A model generated the notes under the pieces. It had not been told where the DNA came from. It did not search any database and worked only from the letters and a program-made list of their open reading frames with translations. From Phytophthora hibernalis (lineage: Eukaryota; Oomycota; Peronosporomycetes; Peronosporales; Peronosporaceae), in contig JAAKBF010000061.1 of the NCBI GenBank assembly GCA_012656075.1, forward strand, positions 172,291 to 236,290: a stretch of DNA of 64,000 nucleotides. The letters are read 5' to 3'. A program made the translations under genes and the position numbers. This document shows positions 12,401 to 22,795 of this stretch, in pieces; within the stretch, counting starts at the first letter, position 1, and every line of letters starts with the position of its first letter.

Positions 12401-13412
12401 GCAGTCAGGAGGTTACCCAAACCAGCAACCGGGTTACCCTGGTCAGCCTGCGCCGTCGCCGTATTCGGCAAACCCGGCCCCGACACCATTCCAAGGCCAA
12501 TCTGCAGCTCCTTCGTTCCCGGGACAGCCTCAGCAGCAACAAGTGCCCCCACAACAGCCTGGTTACGGCCGTCCGCAGCAACCGGGTTACCCAGGGCAAC
12601 AGCCTCCCCAACAGGGATTCTCGTCCGGACCCCGTCGTCGTCAGGTAGCCGTTCGCACCCGCAGATGTATTCGGGTCCGCCGTCAACTGGTGGCACGCCC
12701 CACATGCCGTCTCCTGGGTACGGTGGTGCTCAGCGCCCCGGAACAGGCTTTGCCCCGCCTGCTGCCACTCCTGCTACTACTTCCATTCCTCAAGGTACGG
12801 GGGTAAATCCGCTTACTGCAGCGATGGGGTCGTCGCGCATCACGAAACCCTCTGTTGATATGAGTTCGCACCAGCGCGACGGGTTCGTGAGCAGTGTGGG
12901 AAACAAGGAACTGACACTCAAATATGGGAATGCTTCGACAGCATCGCTCTCACCCGTCGCAAACGCCGGCCCGAAGGCCGGTGGCTTTCCTCCGAACGTT
13001 GTACCGGGTAGCACGGAGAACGTTGGCCCGCAAGATATGCCCATTGTGAATGCTTTCAACGATCTCGTGAGCCAGCTCCAGGGCCTCCCTCTCACCATGG
13101 TACGTTGAACGTCGTATGCCTACCCTTTTGGCGAGTAAAATACTAACATCTTGTTTTGTGCAGATGGAGCAGAAGCAGTTGCAGGAGATCCAGAAGGGCA
13201 AGGAAATTATGTTCACCAAGCTAAACATCGGCGAGCTGTCGCCGGAGGTAGTGTCCCGCCTGCACGAGATGGTGGCGTGCTTCGGACAACGCGATTTTGG
13301 CAGCGCACAGGCCATCTATGTGGCCCTCACGGCTTCGGACTGGGCGCATCACAAGGACTGGCTGCGCGGACTCAAGTCTCTCATCCACATCTCCATGAAG
13401 CGTTTTAGATAA
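9412..13412 (+). CDS. SEC31: COPII outer-coat protein SEC31 (several frameshifts)
   Basis: Scaffold of the COPII cage that works with SEC13 at ER exit sites. The N-terminus is a WD40 propeller: AVAWSPVKRR, ASGGSDGEVYIM, LATGSQNGTVVVWDLK, KLWDLRNSTSTPLAEFHDHT, LLSCGKDNRTLLWDL. The middle is the alpha-solenoid ancestral coatomer element (LLVGNFEVAVNCCLAYNQLADALLLA). Next comes a Gln/Pro/Gly-rich active-fragment region with a polyglutamine run (about 12075-12130), then a conserved C-terminal helical domain. Introns: about 11015-11102, 11837-11912 (GTGCGT..TTTTAG) and 13100-13163 (GTACGT..GTGCAG). Frame breaks occur near 10080, near 11205 with compensation near 11275, and near 12640; each flank is family-like. 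Total is about 1,250 residues, normal for SEC31. An essential gene with this pattern argues for indel errors rather than inactivation. Its 3' part is duplicated inverted at 14619-16077. Confidence 0.92.
12060..12135 (+). repeat. CAG/CAA polyglutamine tract in SEC31
   Basis: Near-continuous CAG/CAA codons encode about 16 glutamines with one Glu in the low-complexity linker of SEC31. The inverted copy of the gene (about 15890-15970) has a shorter, rearranged tract, so the repeat has changed length or was misread since duplication. Confidence 0.85.
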
Positions 13413-13454
13413 GCAGTCCAGCGCCCAAGAAGTACAGGGTGGCAAGCAGATACC

Positions 13455-13565
13455 GGTCACGAAGTGAAGTGATCACAGCATAGTGTCCACCGTAATGCCC
13501 AGCCCTGTTCGTGGAACTCTCATAAAACTAGGCAGTGTTCATGTTCAGCGTGTGCTTGTTCCTGT
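13455..13565 (+). repeat. dispersed repeat copy A (downstream of SEC31)
   Basis: The stretch GTCACGAAG..AAGTGATCACAG followed by CATAGTGTCCACCGTAATG is repeated in inverted form at about 14467-14577 (palindrome arm). A diverged direct copy lies at about 33454-33560. The similarity fades on both sides. The family is unknown. Confidence 0.65.
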
Positions 13566-13859
13566 TCAACGTTGTATTTCAAAACTCGCTAGCCGACGCC
13601 ACGTACCGTTTAGCGGCCCATTCAAGGAATTTAAAGGCCCCATACCGGTACAAGGAACAAGGAATTCGGCGTGAACATTGAATTCTGCTGTGCGGCTGCC
13701 GGTGCTTTTGGTTTGGAGCCAGGCATTTTTGGGGCTACCTCTCGCCAAGTACAGCGGACGCGGGATATTTATAAAACATCACGTTCTATCAGCTCAGCAA
13801 CGTCTTCAAGCGGCTCGATCATTTTGGTGTAGCACCTCCTATGTGCTGCTAGGTATTCT

Positions 13860-14190
13860 ACTACATGTATTAGTATTAAAACATGTAGTAGAATACTAGC
13901 AACACATATATTAGTATTAATACATGTAGTAGAATAATTAGCAGCACATGTAGTAGAATACCTAGCAGCACAGTAGAATACCTATTCTACTACATGTATT
14001 AGTATTAATACATGTAGTTGAATACTTAGCACACATATATTAGTATTAATACATGTAGTAGAATACTTAGCAGCACATGTAGTAGAATACCTAGCAGCAC
14101 AGTAGAATACCTATTCTACTACATGTATTAGTATTAATACATGTAGTTGAATACTTAGCAGCACATGTAGTAGAATACCTAGCAGCACAT
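13860..14190. repeat. AT-rich palindromic tandem repeats at palindrome centre
   Basis: The spacer between the two SEC31 arms is made of nested small palindromes of the type CTACATGTATTAGTATTAAT followed by its complement, plus the block AGAATACCTAGCAGCACA. A unit of about 129 bp occurs twice in tandem (beginning near 13903 and 14032). Each unit can fold into long hairpins. No spacers or leader are present, so this is not a CRISPR array. Confidence 0.85.
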
Positions 14191-16077
14191 AGGAGGTGCT
14201 ACACCAAAATCATCGAGCCGCTTGAAGACGTTGCTGAGCTGATAGAACGTGATGTTTTATAAATATCCCGCGTCCGCTGTACTTGGCGAGAGGTAGCCCC
14301 AAAAATGCCTGGCTCCAAACCAAAAGCACCGGCAGCCGCACAGCAGAATTCAATGTTCACGCCGAATTCCTTGTTCCTTGTACCGGTATGGGGCCTTTAA
14401 ATTCCTTGAATGGGCCGCTAAACGGTACGTGGCGTCGGCTAGCGAGTTTTGAAATACAACGTTGAACAGGAACAAGCACACGCTGAACATGAACACTGCC
14501 TAGTTTTATGAGAGTTCCACGAACAGGGCTGGGCATTACGGTGGACACTATGCTGTGATCACTTCACTTCGTGACCGGTATCTGCTTGCCACCCTGTACT
14601 TCTTGGGCGCTGGACTGCTTATCTAAAACGCTTCATGGAGATGTGGATGAGAGACTTGAGTCCGCGCAGCCAGTCCTTGTGATGCGCCCAGTCCGAAGCC
14701 GTGAGGGCCACATAGATGGCCTGTGCGCTGCCAAAATCGCGTTGTCCGAAGCACGCCACCATCTCGTGCAGGCGGGACACTACCTCCGGCGACAGCTCGC
14801 CGATGTTTAGCTTGGTGAACATAATTTCCTTGCCCTTCTGGATCTCCTGCAACTGCTTCTGCTCCATCTGCACAAAACAAGATGTTAGTATTTTACTCGC
14901 CAAAAGGGTAGGCATACGACGTTCAACGTACCATGGTGAGAGGGAGGCCCTGGAGCTGGCTCACGAGATCGTTGAAAGCATTCACAATGGGCATATCTTG
15001 CGGGCCAACGTTCTCCGTGCTACCCGGTACAACGTTCGGAGGAAAGCCACCGGCCTTCGGGCCGGCGTTTGCGACGGGTGAGAGCGATGCTGTCGAAGCA
15101 TTCCCATATTTGAGTGTCAGTTCCTTGTTTCCCACACTGCTCACGAACCCGTCGCGCTGGTGCGAACTCATATCAACAGAGGGTTTCGTGATGCGCGACG
15201 ACCCCATCGCTGCAGTAAGCGGATTTACCCCGTACCTTGAGGAATGGAAGTAGTAGCAGGAGTGGCAGCAGGCGGGGCAAAGCCTGTTCCGGGGCGCTGA
15301 GCACCACCGTACCCAGGAGACGGCATGTGGGGCGTGCCACCAGTTGACGGCGGACCCGAATACATCTGCGGGTGCGAACGGCTACCTGACGACGACGGGG
15401 TCCGGACGAGAATCCCTGTTGGGAGGCTGTTGCCCTGGGTAACCCGGTTGCTGCGGACGGCCGTAACCAGGCTGTTGTGGGGGCACTTGTTGCTGCTGAG
15501 GCTGTCCCGGGAACGAAGGAGCTGCAGATTGGCCTTGGAATGGTGTCGGGGCCGGGTTTGCCGAATACGGCGACGGCGCAGGCTGACCAGGGTAACCCGG
15601 TTGCTGGTTTGGGTAACCTCCTGACTGCTGGGGCTGCGGAGGCAGACCAGACGCTCCAGGGTATGATGCTTGCTGTGGTGCCGGCTGGTATCCACCAGGG
15701 CGACCAGGGAAAGCAGGAGTCGGTACTGAAGCTTGCTGCTGAGGTGGGTACCCTGCACCTTGAGCGCCAAAGCCAGGCGTAGGCATCGGAGTGGGGGCAG
15801 GAACCGGCGTCGGCGCGGCAGGAGCACCATACTGGTTCCTTGCTGCGCCGTATGCAGGTTTGTTGCCGTAGCCTGCTGCTGGGCAGGAGCCTGACGCTGC
15901 TGCTGCTGCTGTTGTTTGTTGCTGTTGCTGCTCTTGCTGCTGCTGAATCTGTGCCTGTGACTGAACCTGAACCAAGTCAAACGGGAACGGAGGCGGCTGG
16001 TAGCCCTGCATCGGGTAAGCGTTGTAAATGCGGTCCTTCAAGATCGCGCAGCTCAGGTCTGGGAAACGCGCGTACAT
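14163..16077 (-). repeat. right arm of large inverted repeat
   Basis: Reverse complement of 11948-13868 with indels such as one C fewer in the CCTCCCC run of the SEC31 linker, a shorter CAG tract and an ATCATT/ATGATT mismatch near the inner end. These differences mean the arms are not a perfect artefactual mirror. The outer end stops abruptly at about 16077, next to an unrelated coding fragment. Confidence 0.9.
14619..16077 (-). pseudogene. truncated inverted copy of SEC31 C-terminal half
   Basis: Carries the Gln/Pro-rich linker, the last intron (copy of GTACGT..GTGCAG) and the final exon ending in ISMKRFR, but no WD40 propeller and no promoter of its own. It begins mid-exon at about 16077. 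The frame is broken in the linker at a different indel than in the parent copy. Retention of the intron shows DNA-level duplication rather than reverse transcription. It cannot encode functional SEC31. If transcribed, its RNA would be complementary to SEC31 mRNA. Confidence 0.9.
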
Positions 16078-16083
16078 ACAGCG

Positions 16084-16630
16084 GGTGTGGCACCGTGCTC
16101 GACTTCGGAAAGATGGTCAAGCCAGGTTTGTACTTGAGCTGTTTGTCTACATACCAAAGGCTTCACGCCCAGCTACCACCTCTCTTCGGCGAGCTACGGC
16201 ACCACGTATTGAAGAGCAGATGCCACGTGTACCAGCATTCCTACGGCAGGAGGGTGTTGTTGCCGGTCCAGCATCCCAGAACTACATGGCAATTACGCAG
16301 GCGAGGCCCCGGAAGGCAGTCCAATTGAGATACCACAGAACACCACATTTCAGCAGCTTCAGCACATTGATCAACAAGAACGAGATATGGACGACGAGAT
16401 GGCAGCCGCGCAGCATCAATCAGAAGCAGCATACCACGTCATCCGTGTACAGATTAACGGAATTATTGTTCCGATACAAGTTCATGTTGGTGATCTTCGA
16501 GGTGTACAGGGTTACCCCCTATAGTCTGTGCCCACCGTTTAGAGGGCCAATTTCGGTGGCCACACGCGACCCTGCAGTTAACGTTGAAGACACGGATCAT
16601 ATCGAGCCAAGCACAAACGAAGAAACCTAG
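16084..16630 (+). pseudogene. coding fragment of unrecognised gene, 5' truncated
   Basis: Directly beyond the palindrome breakpoint the plus strand reads like real protein in successive frames: RLRKDGQARFVLELFVYIPK, RIEEQMPRVPAFLRQEG, then after a shift near 16305 an acidic helix (QHIDQQERDMDDEMAAA) and VIRVQINGIIVPIQVHVGDL, then after another shift VNVEDTDHIEPSTNEET and a stop. There is no start codon region. I do not recognise the family. It is either the remnant of a host gene cut by the SEC31 duplication or part of a degraded transposon. Confidence 0.5.
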
Positions 16631-16637
16631 GAAACAT

Positions 16638-17647
16638 CTAGTCGATCTGTATTTCAATTTTATTGGAGTGAGATCCACAGTGTTTGTACAGGTTCAGACC
16701 TACTGAGTCTTTCTGTCGTGTGCAGTAGTATAGCGCAACCTTCATCACAGCGATAGGGTCCGCGTGAAACGCCATGTTGGCATGATGTTGAATCCATCTC
16801 TTCAAAAGTGAAAACGACACCTCGATAGGATTCAAGTCGGGCGAATACGGAGGAAGAAACAGCAACAACGCACCGGTTGCGTGTACTAATTCCTGGAGCT
16901 CTTCATACATATGTATCTTTGCGTTATCCATGACCACTATTGATCTGGGTAGAGGCCATGGATTTAGGAATGGAGCGATTTTTGTCTTGAACACCTCGTG
17001 AAATGTAGCGCGTGAAGGTTCCATCAGTAAGACCCCACCCGAAAAATCCGTTGACGTCCACAGCCGCCAGAAGTGACATGCGCTCTCCCCGACTAAATGG
17101 GAGAACAGCGTAGGCCGGAGTATTACGGGCAGACCAACCGTATTTTCGCAGCACGGACCTACAAACACACAAACATGTCATAACTTAGTTTAAAGTCAAT
17201 AAAAAATTACAACTCTAAATCTTACCGTCCATCTTTGGAAGTTTCGTCTACGAAGACGAGTTGGTCTGGACCACTATAAAATGGGAGCAAACGATTGATA
17301 TAGTCTTGGCGCTCCTTGGTACGCTATCTTTGCTCGTTTCGTCAGCACCTTGCGCGATAACCCCAAATCGAAACGGAGTGCCCGGCACATTGTTGAGTCG
17401 GTCACGCTAATTGAGTCCCCAAACTGCGCTTGTAGCTCATTCCGTAGCTCATCAAAATAAAAGCACGGATGGACACTGATGTACTCTCGTACAAACTTAC
17501 AAACGTCATCGGGCCAACGAGAAGACCTATTTCTACCTTCCTCTGTCAATACATTCCCTGTCCTCTAAAATTCTAGATACCAGCGGCTTAAGCTGCGCTC
17601 TGAAACACCTAAAACGCACGACACAGTAGCGATGTCGATGTTGTAGA
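16638..17647 (-). pseudogene. IS630/Tc1-mariner-like transposase, C-terminal part
   Basis: DDE transposase of the IS630-Tc1-mariner group. Reading down the minus strand from 17647: a helix-turn-helix (DIATVSCVLGVSERSLSRW), a second HTH/linker (ELRNELQAQFGDSISVTDST), then the catalytic triad in LVFVDETSKDG, VVMDNAKIH and PPYSPDLNPIE. A 67-bp intron (17159-17225, GTAAGA..TTGTAG) lies after the first Asp. The frame breaks near 17560, 17335 and 17004, so this copy is dead. The N-terminal part lies at 25402-25551, separated by the Gypsy insertion. Joining the two across the target duplication gives a continuous frame. Confidence 0.85.
17643..17647. repeat. target site duplication of Gypsy element, left
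   Basis: GTAGA directly abuts the left LTR at 17648 and is repeated after the right LTR at 25402-25406. A 5-bp duplication is typical of Ty3/Gypsy integrase. The interrupted transposase frame reads through one copy of it. Confidence 0.9.
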
Positions 17648-18065
17648 TGTGACGGGGTCACACGCACCTTAGCTTTAGAGGAAGCGTTAACGCGCTAACC
17701 ACAACAGACGCCTAGCGTTCCTGCTGTAAGATTGCAAAGGCCTGGCCTTCCTGTCCAATATGGTACCGAGTACCAATTGACTTGCGAACTTCCGGGTTAG
17801 AGTTAAACTGATATATATTAAGAACACTTGTAGTTATAACTACTGCTAACTATCTGCATACTGAATCCCTGTCTAATCTGATCTGTCCTAATGGGGACCA
17901 CCCATTTAGATGTACTGCTTTAATACAACTGACGTACCACTTAAGTACGACTGAAGTACGAATTAAGTCCTTGACGTGCCACACACCACGCGTGTGACGG
18001 ACACCAATGGTGTGGACCACATCACAGAGAACAATGGTCGCCCCCTGTCAAGTGGCCCCATTACA
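17648..18065 (-). repeat. 3' LTR of Gypsy element
   Basis: On the plus strand it begins TGTGACGGGGTCACAC and ends CCCCATTACA, giving TG..CA ends in either orientation. It contains the perfect 14-bp palindrome GTAGTTATAACTAC (17830-17843) and tandem AAGTACGA motifs near 17940-17960. Confidence 0.92.
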
Positions 18066-19520
18066 CCCTCCCACACCCAAACGGGAAGCACCTTGTCCCA
18101 GGGGAATTCCAGCGAACCGCACAGGCAACGCCTCATTCTGCAATTTGCGCCCGAGCGAACACCCGCCGAGAATCCAAGACGCCCACCGGGCACCAGACCA
18201 AGACCCGCACCACTTGCGATACCAAAGCGCGTCGACGCCAAGGCGCTCCGCGCCGCCGACCACAAAACGAAAGGCGGCGAAGCCCAATCGAAGAAGCCGC
18301 CTCGGCATCCGAAGAAGGCTTCCCAGAAGCCCGACGACAGGGCTAAGCCCGCTGCGACCAGATCCCGGTCCAGCAGGAAACGCACCGAGGTCACCCTGCC
18401 CGGACCGTACGAAGGCGGCAGCGACAACGAGTCGGAATCCGACGGCGAGACCAACCCGAACCTAGTTCTGGGCGACGACAGCCCGGAATCCCACAACGAC
18501 GAAGCTCCAAGAGCGGAAGATGCGAGCGCGCCGACGACAACGACCGTAGCGACGGCAGAGACTTCCAAAGTCCCGGGTCCTGACGACAAAGCTTCGGACA
18601 GCGGTGACGTGGCTCACAGAGCCGCTGATGACGATGGTCAAGCTTCCAAAGTTCCGAGGGACGGCGATAACGCCTCCGAGGCCGGCGACGACAAGTCCCA
18701 CTCGGCGACTGCAAAGCAGACCAGCGACGCACCCAAGGACGCTGCCTCAGCCACCGATCGCAAACCCGAGCCGGGTGCAACAAGTGAAGCGAAGCACCGC
18801 TCGGAGGAGGATGCCTCGGACGAGGTCGACTACAGCGAGTCGGATCTGGAGTCGGGCGAGGTCAACGACCCAAGCACTTCTCCCAAGCTCACCGATCAGC
18901 AGCGACGTCTCCATCCGGGGAGTCCTGCAACTCCTCGCAGTGCTGCTGCTGTCGCACGTGCTGCTGCTGAATCCGCCAAGCGGGAAGCCCAAGTTATCAC
19001 CAACGTCGGCGACGGTGATGACGTACCCGAAGGGCTGCTTCAGCCCGACAACCGCCAGCACCTTCACGATCGTGCCCGCGATGTGAGGGAGGCTGCGTAG
19101 CAGCGACGAACCTCGAAGCGAGATCACGAGCCAGCGGCACCTCGAAACAAAGAGCAGCTGCTCGCGCTGCGATACTGGCCCGTACGGGAGTACCGCGAGT
19201 ACCTTCGACAGAGTCGTGAGCCGGGTAAGGTGGTGCAGCAGTACGACGAGTGTCCCGTCGTCCTCCACGATGACACGGGCCTCGCCCGCCAGTCCAACGA
19301 ACGCGAGTTCACAGACTGGCTGCACCACTTGGGGTACCCCTTGCCCGAGTTCACGGACTCGCCGTACCGTATCGACTGGCTGGCCCAACGGTGCCTCCGC
19401 TTCCGCATAGTGAAGTCCATCGTGGATGGCCAGTGGCGCAACCGATACCTCGAGCGCTCGAAGCCCACCCCGGGGCTTATCCTCGAGGAGGTTGTGCAGA
19501 AGATCCAGAAGTCGTGGTAG
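17967..19520 (+). CDS. long antisense ORF of the Gypsy element, unknown function
   Basis: Runs on the strand opposite to gag-pol, between the chromodomain and the 3' LTR, and starts inside that LTR. It is open for 374 codons to a single TAG at 19098-19100, then continues in the same frame for 139 more codons to 19520, which is 37 bp from the convergent pol stop at 19558. The protein is basic at first (KKPPRHPKKASQKPDDRAK), then acidic with a repeated motif (SKVPGPDDKASDSGD and SKVPRDGDNASEAGD). It ends in a folded-looking domain (EFTDWLHHLGYPLPEF, RIDWLAQRCLRFRIVKSIVD, RNRYLERSKPTPGLIL). There is no in-frame ATG in the first 374 codons, so initiation would need splicing or a non-AUG codon. 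I recognise no domain. Overlapping opposite-strand frames have unnatural composition, which favours this strand. Confidence 0.5.
18066..18078 (-). other. candidate polypurine tract
   Basis: Immediately upstream of the 3' LTR in the element's sense the minus strand reads GGGTGTGGGAGGG. This is a G-rich tract with only two T interruptions, at the place where plus-strand priming is expected. Confidence 0.6.
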
Positions 19521-19557
19521 TCGCAGTCGGTAGAACCGTTCAGTGTTCTTGGCGCGG

Positions 19558-22500
19558 TTAGCGCCGACCGGCTCCAGGGGAGCGGTCATAAGCGGCCACG
19601 ATGTCGGCGCAGTCCTCCGAGAGACGGCTACCAGCCTCCCACGTGCTTTGATTCTCCGGATAGCCGTGCCACTTCACCAAGTATTGGTAGTGACCGCTAC
19701 GCCCGCGGCGCCTCAGTATTCTCTCGACATGGAAGTAGAGAGCGCCCTCATTACCGATCAGTGGAGGCGGGGGACGCAACGGACGCGTCCACGGATCGGA
19801 ACGCTCCGCGTCAGGTGTTGGCGGCGCGCGCTTCAGCGCCTGTTGGCCATTCTGACCACACGAAGCTCGTGACTGCAGTGGAGGGTTGCCAACGGCTCTT
19901 GGAGTCGCAGAGGACTGACTTAGTGGCCCTACGAGGGAACCTGCACTCCGTCCCGTCGACTGTGAGTCATTTGGCTCCAAGTGTGGTTCAGCTCGAACGC
20001 AGTGCGGGTGATCGCCAGCGACAGGACGATCGCTCGAGCGAGGACCTTCGACAAGCGCTTTATCGATGCTCGGAGAGCGAGAGGGCCCTCGCGAATGACC
20101 GTGCTGAGCTTCACAAGCACTTTGGGTGACTCCGCGACCTCTACTCTCGCGTTGAGGCGTTGGAGAGCCGTGCTCCTCCGACTGCTCTGCCCCTGCGGCT
20201 GCTCCTCATGCTGCGACCGTTCCTCCGCCGGATATGATGCAGATGATGGCGAACGCGTTTCGCCACTTCGCGAATACGTCGGACTCTCAGAGTCATTCAC
20301 CTCGGCCTGGTGACAGGGCTTAAGAAGTCCCACGTAGAACGTCGGGTGCGTGGCCATAGCCGACGGCAGGTCCAATGTGTATGCGTTGCCATGGACTCCG
20401 ATGACCGTGAACGGCCCCACGAACCGTGGACGCAGCTTTGCGCTGCCCACCGTAGTGACCGCCTGCATAGGGAGGTTTATAGCGTTTAAGAGGACCTGGT
20501 CCCCACGTTGAAACACATTCACGTTCCTTCGCCCTCGGCGATCACTGTTTTCCTTCTGTGTGTCTTGCGCGGCAGCCATAGCGTCCCGGACGCGTTGCCT
20601 TACGGCTTCACCAGTCTCGATGAACGCCAACAGGTTCCGTTTGACGGACGGACGCAGGCCTTTAAGGCCCCGCGGGTCTTCGGCGTCAGCCTCTCCCCAC
20701 TCAAATTAGAAGCCGGAGGTAACGACAGTGGCGTACGCGGATGGCGTAGCCCGTTAACGTAGAATAGGGTGAAACCCGTCGACGAATGCACAGCATTAAC
20801 TCAACCTTCGGCAGCAGCGTGCTCCACTTCGTGGGTTCTTCGGCGCAGACGCTGCGCAACACATCCTCCAACACGCGGTTCACCCGCTCGGTTTGACCGT
20901 CTGTCTGCGGATGGTCCGCCGTGGACATGTCCAATCTCGTTCCGAGAAGACGGAACAAGTGTTTTCAGAAGTGTGAGACGAAGCGGGGATCCCGATCACT
21001 CACGAACGCCTCCGGAAGGCCATTATGTCGAAAGACATTGTCGACAAAGAGTTGAGCCGCTTGCGGCGCCGTCACACTCTATTTCACTGCGGCTAGCCGC
21101 ACCACCTTACTGAGACGGCAAACGAAGACCAAGATACCAGTGTGGCCGCGTGCATCTGCCGGAAGCTCGAAGATGAAGTCCATGCTCACCGAGCGCCAAC
21201 AATCCGCCGGCACCGGCAAGCTCATCAAGGGAGCCGATGACGAGGGAGCTGGTTTCACACGTTGGAACGTTTCGCACGTCTGCACGTAACTTGTACATGT
21301 GAGGCCACCAGAAGTTGCGCGCCACCGACGTGTACGTCTTCTCACGTCCAAGATGGCCGCTGAGCGGCGTGTCGTGACCCTCGTAGAGAACGCGATGCCG
21401 CAAGTCCTCGTCGTTAGGAACGACTATGCGAGGCTCTTCGCCTTCATCGACTTGGTAATAGAGGAGACCTTCGACCAGAGAGTAGCGGTGCAACCGCGAG
21501 CGCTGCCGCGCAGTTATCTTCACCGCTGCCTTCTGCGTACCGAGTGCTCTAACGAGATCGACCAGAGTTTCGTCCTCGGCGTACGCCTCTCGCAGAAGCT
21601 CATAGAGCGGGGACTCGAGGTACGCGACGTGCGCCAGCTCGTAGTCCGGACGTCGGGAAAGGGCGTCCGCGAGGACGTTCTGCTTTCCTGGCTTGTACTC
21701 CACCGTGAAGTTATACTCCGCGAAGAAGGAGAGCCACCGCGCCATGCGTTGGGAGAGATGAGGCGACGATGTCGCAGTCCGCAAGGACGCGTGGTCTGTG
21801 TAGATCACTAAGGGTTTACTGCCAAGCAGGTGTACCCGAAATTTCACCAGCGCGTACTTCATAGCGAGAAGTTCCTTGTCGTGGACCGGGTAGTTCTTCT
21901 CAGTCGCCTTTAGTTGGCGCGACTGGAACGTGACCACTCGCTCTCTGCCATGGCATCGACTTGCAGAAGCGCACAGCCAAAGGCAAAGTCCGATGCATCG
22001 CATACTACACTGAACGGGCGATCGTCGTCTGGCAAAGCCAAGATCGGAGCGCTCTGCAAGCTTCTTTTGATAGACTCAAACGCTTGGTGAGCCTCGTCGT
22101 TCCACGACCATTCCGTGTCCTTCTTCAGGAGGTTGGTCAATGGCCGCGCCATCTCGGCATAATTGGCACTGTACTTGTGCAAGTAGTTGGCTAGGCCAAG
22201 CCACTTACGTATCTGGGATACGGGAACCGGCCATTGCGCAATCGCGCAAACCTTCTCCGGATCCGCGCGGATGCCACCCTTACCAAGGAAACATCTCAAG
22301 AAGGGAATCTCTTCGGCGCCGAAGATGCACTTGTTGATGTTCGCATACAAGCGATTCTCGCGCATGCACATCAAAACCTCGCGGAGGTGATCGATGCGAG
22401 CCTCGACGGCCGTCTTGTCTTCCGAGGCACGACTGTGCACAAAGATATCATCGAAGTACGTCTGTGCGAACGCCCGCATCGGCCGAAAAAGTTGCGTTAC

Positions 22501-22795
22501 CAGCCGATTGAACGTGGCCGGAGCGTTTGACAGCCCCTGGGGCATCACAAGCCACACCCACAACATCCCACTGGGAGTACTCACCGCTGTGAGGGGTACG
22601 TCGGACTCGCGCATCAGCAGCTGATAATAGCCGTCGACCATGTCGAGTGCGCTGAAGATAGTGCATCCTGCCATGTTGTTCTGCAACACGTTCTTCCGAG
22701 GGATTGGCGTGGACGCCGGTATCGTCGCTGCATTCAACTTGTTGAACGCGTGCACCATGCGCCATTTTACCGTTGGGTTTCAGTTGCCCGTTCCG
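19558..22795 (-). pseudogene. Gypsy pol: RT, RNase H, integrase, chromodomain (frameshifted)
   Basis: Reverse transcriptase core: VHAFNKLNAATIP, FSALDMVDGYYQL, VMPQGLSNAPATFNRL, and the active site TYFDDIFVHS (YFDD form of YxDD). RNase H: FSVVCDASDFAFGCAL, KNYPVHDKELLAMKYAL, YTDHASL. Then a tether (EYKPGKQNVLADALSRRPDY), an integrase zinc finger (HDTPLSGHLGREKT), and the integrase core with VSMDFIFELP, SDRDPRFVSHF and DHPQTDGQTERVNRVLED. After a GPF/Y-like stretch (LRPRFVGPFTVIG) comes a chromodomain (YFHVERILRR, YLVKWHGYPENQSTWE) at about 19600-19735, which in chromoviruses steers integration to modified chromatin. Several single-base shifts break it (near 22758, 21950, 21270, 21060, 20690, 19960). 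The start of RT lies on the far side of the captured fragment. Confidence 0.9.

Larger units (their letters stand above)
11948..13868 (+). repeat. left arm of large inverted repeat (SEC31 3' half)
   Basis: Starts inside the SEC31 exon at the stretch GTACGCGCG and runs through the stop codon into downstream DNA. Its reverse complement reappears at 14163-16077 with only scattered substitutions and small indels. The arms are about 1.92 kb and the spacer about 300 bp. The outer breakpoint falls within coding sequence, so the right arm is a derived copy, not an ancestral gene. Confidence 0.9.

Noticed and set aside
13860..14190. Possible CRISPR array
   Set aside because: Repeats are nested palindromes with no unique spacers, and the genome is eukaryotic.
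14619..16077. Second SEC31 gene
   Set aside because: Lacks the WD40 half and any promoter, begins mid-exon, and is frameshifted. It is a truncated inverted duplicate.
18747..19589. 280-codon minus-strand ORF as an extension of pol
   Set aside because: It starts upstream of the pol stop in a different frame and its composition is atypical. The plus-strand frame has coherent repeats and a better protein-like C-terminus.
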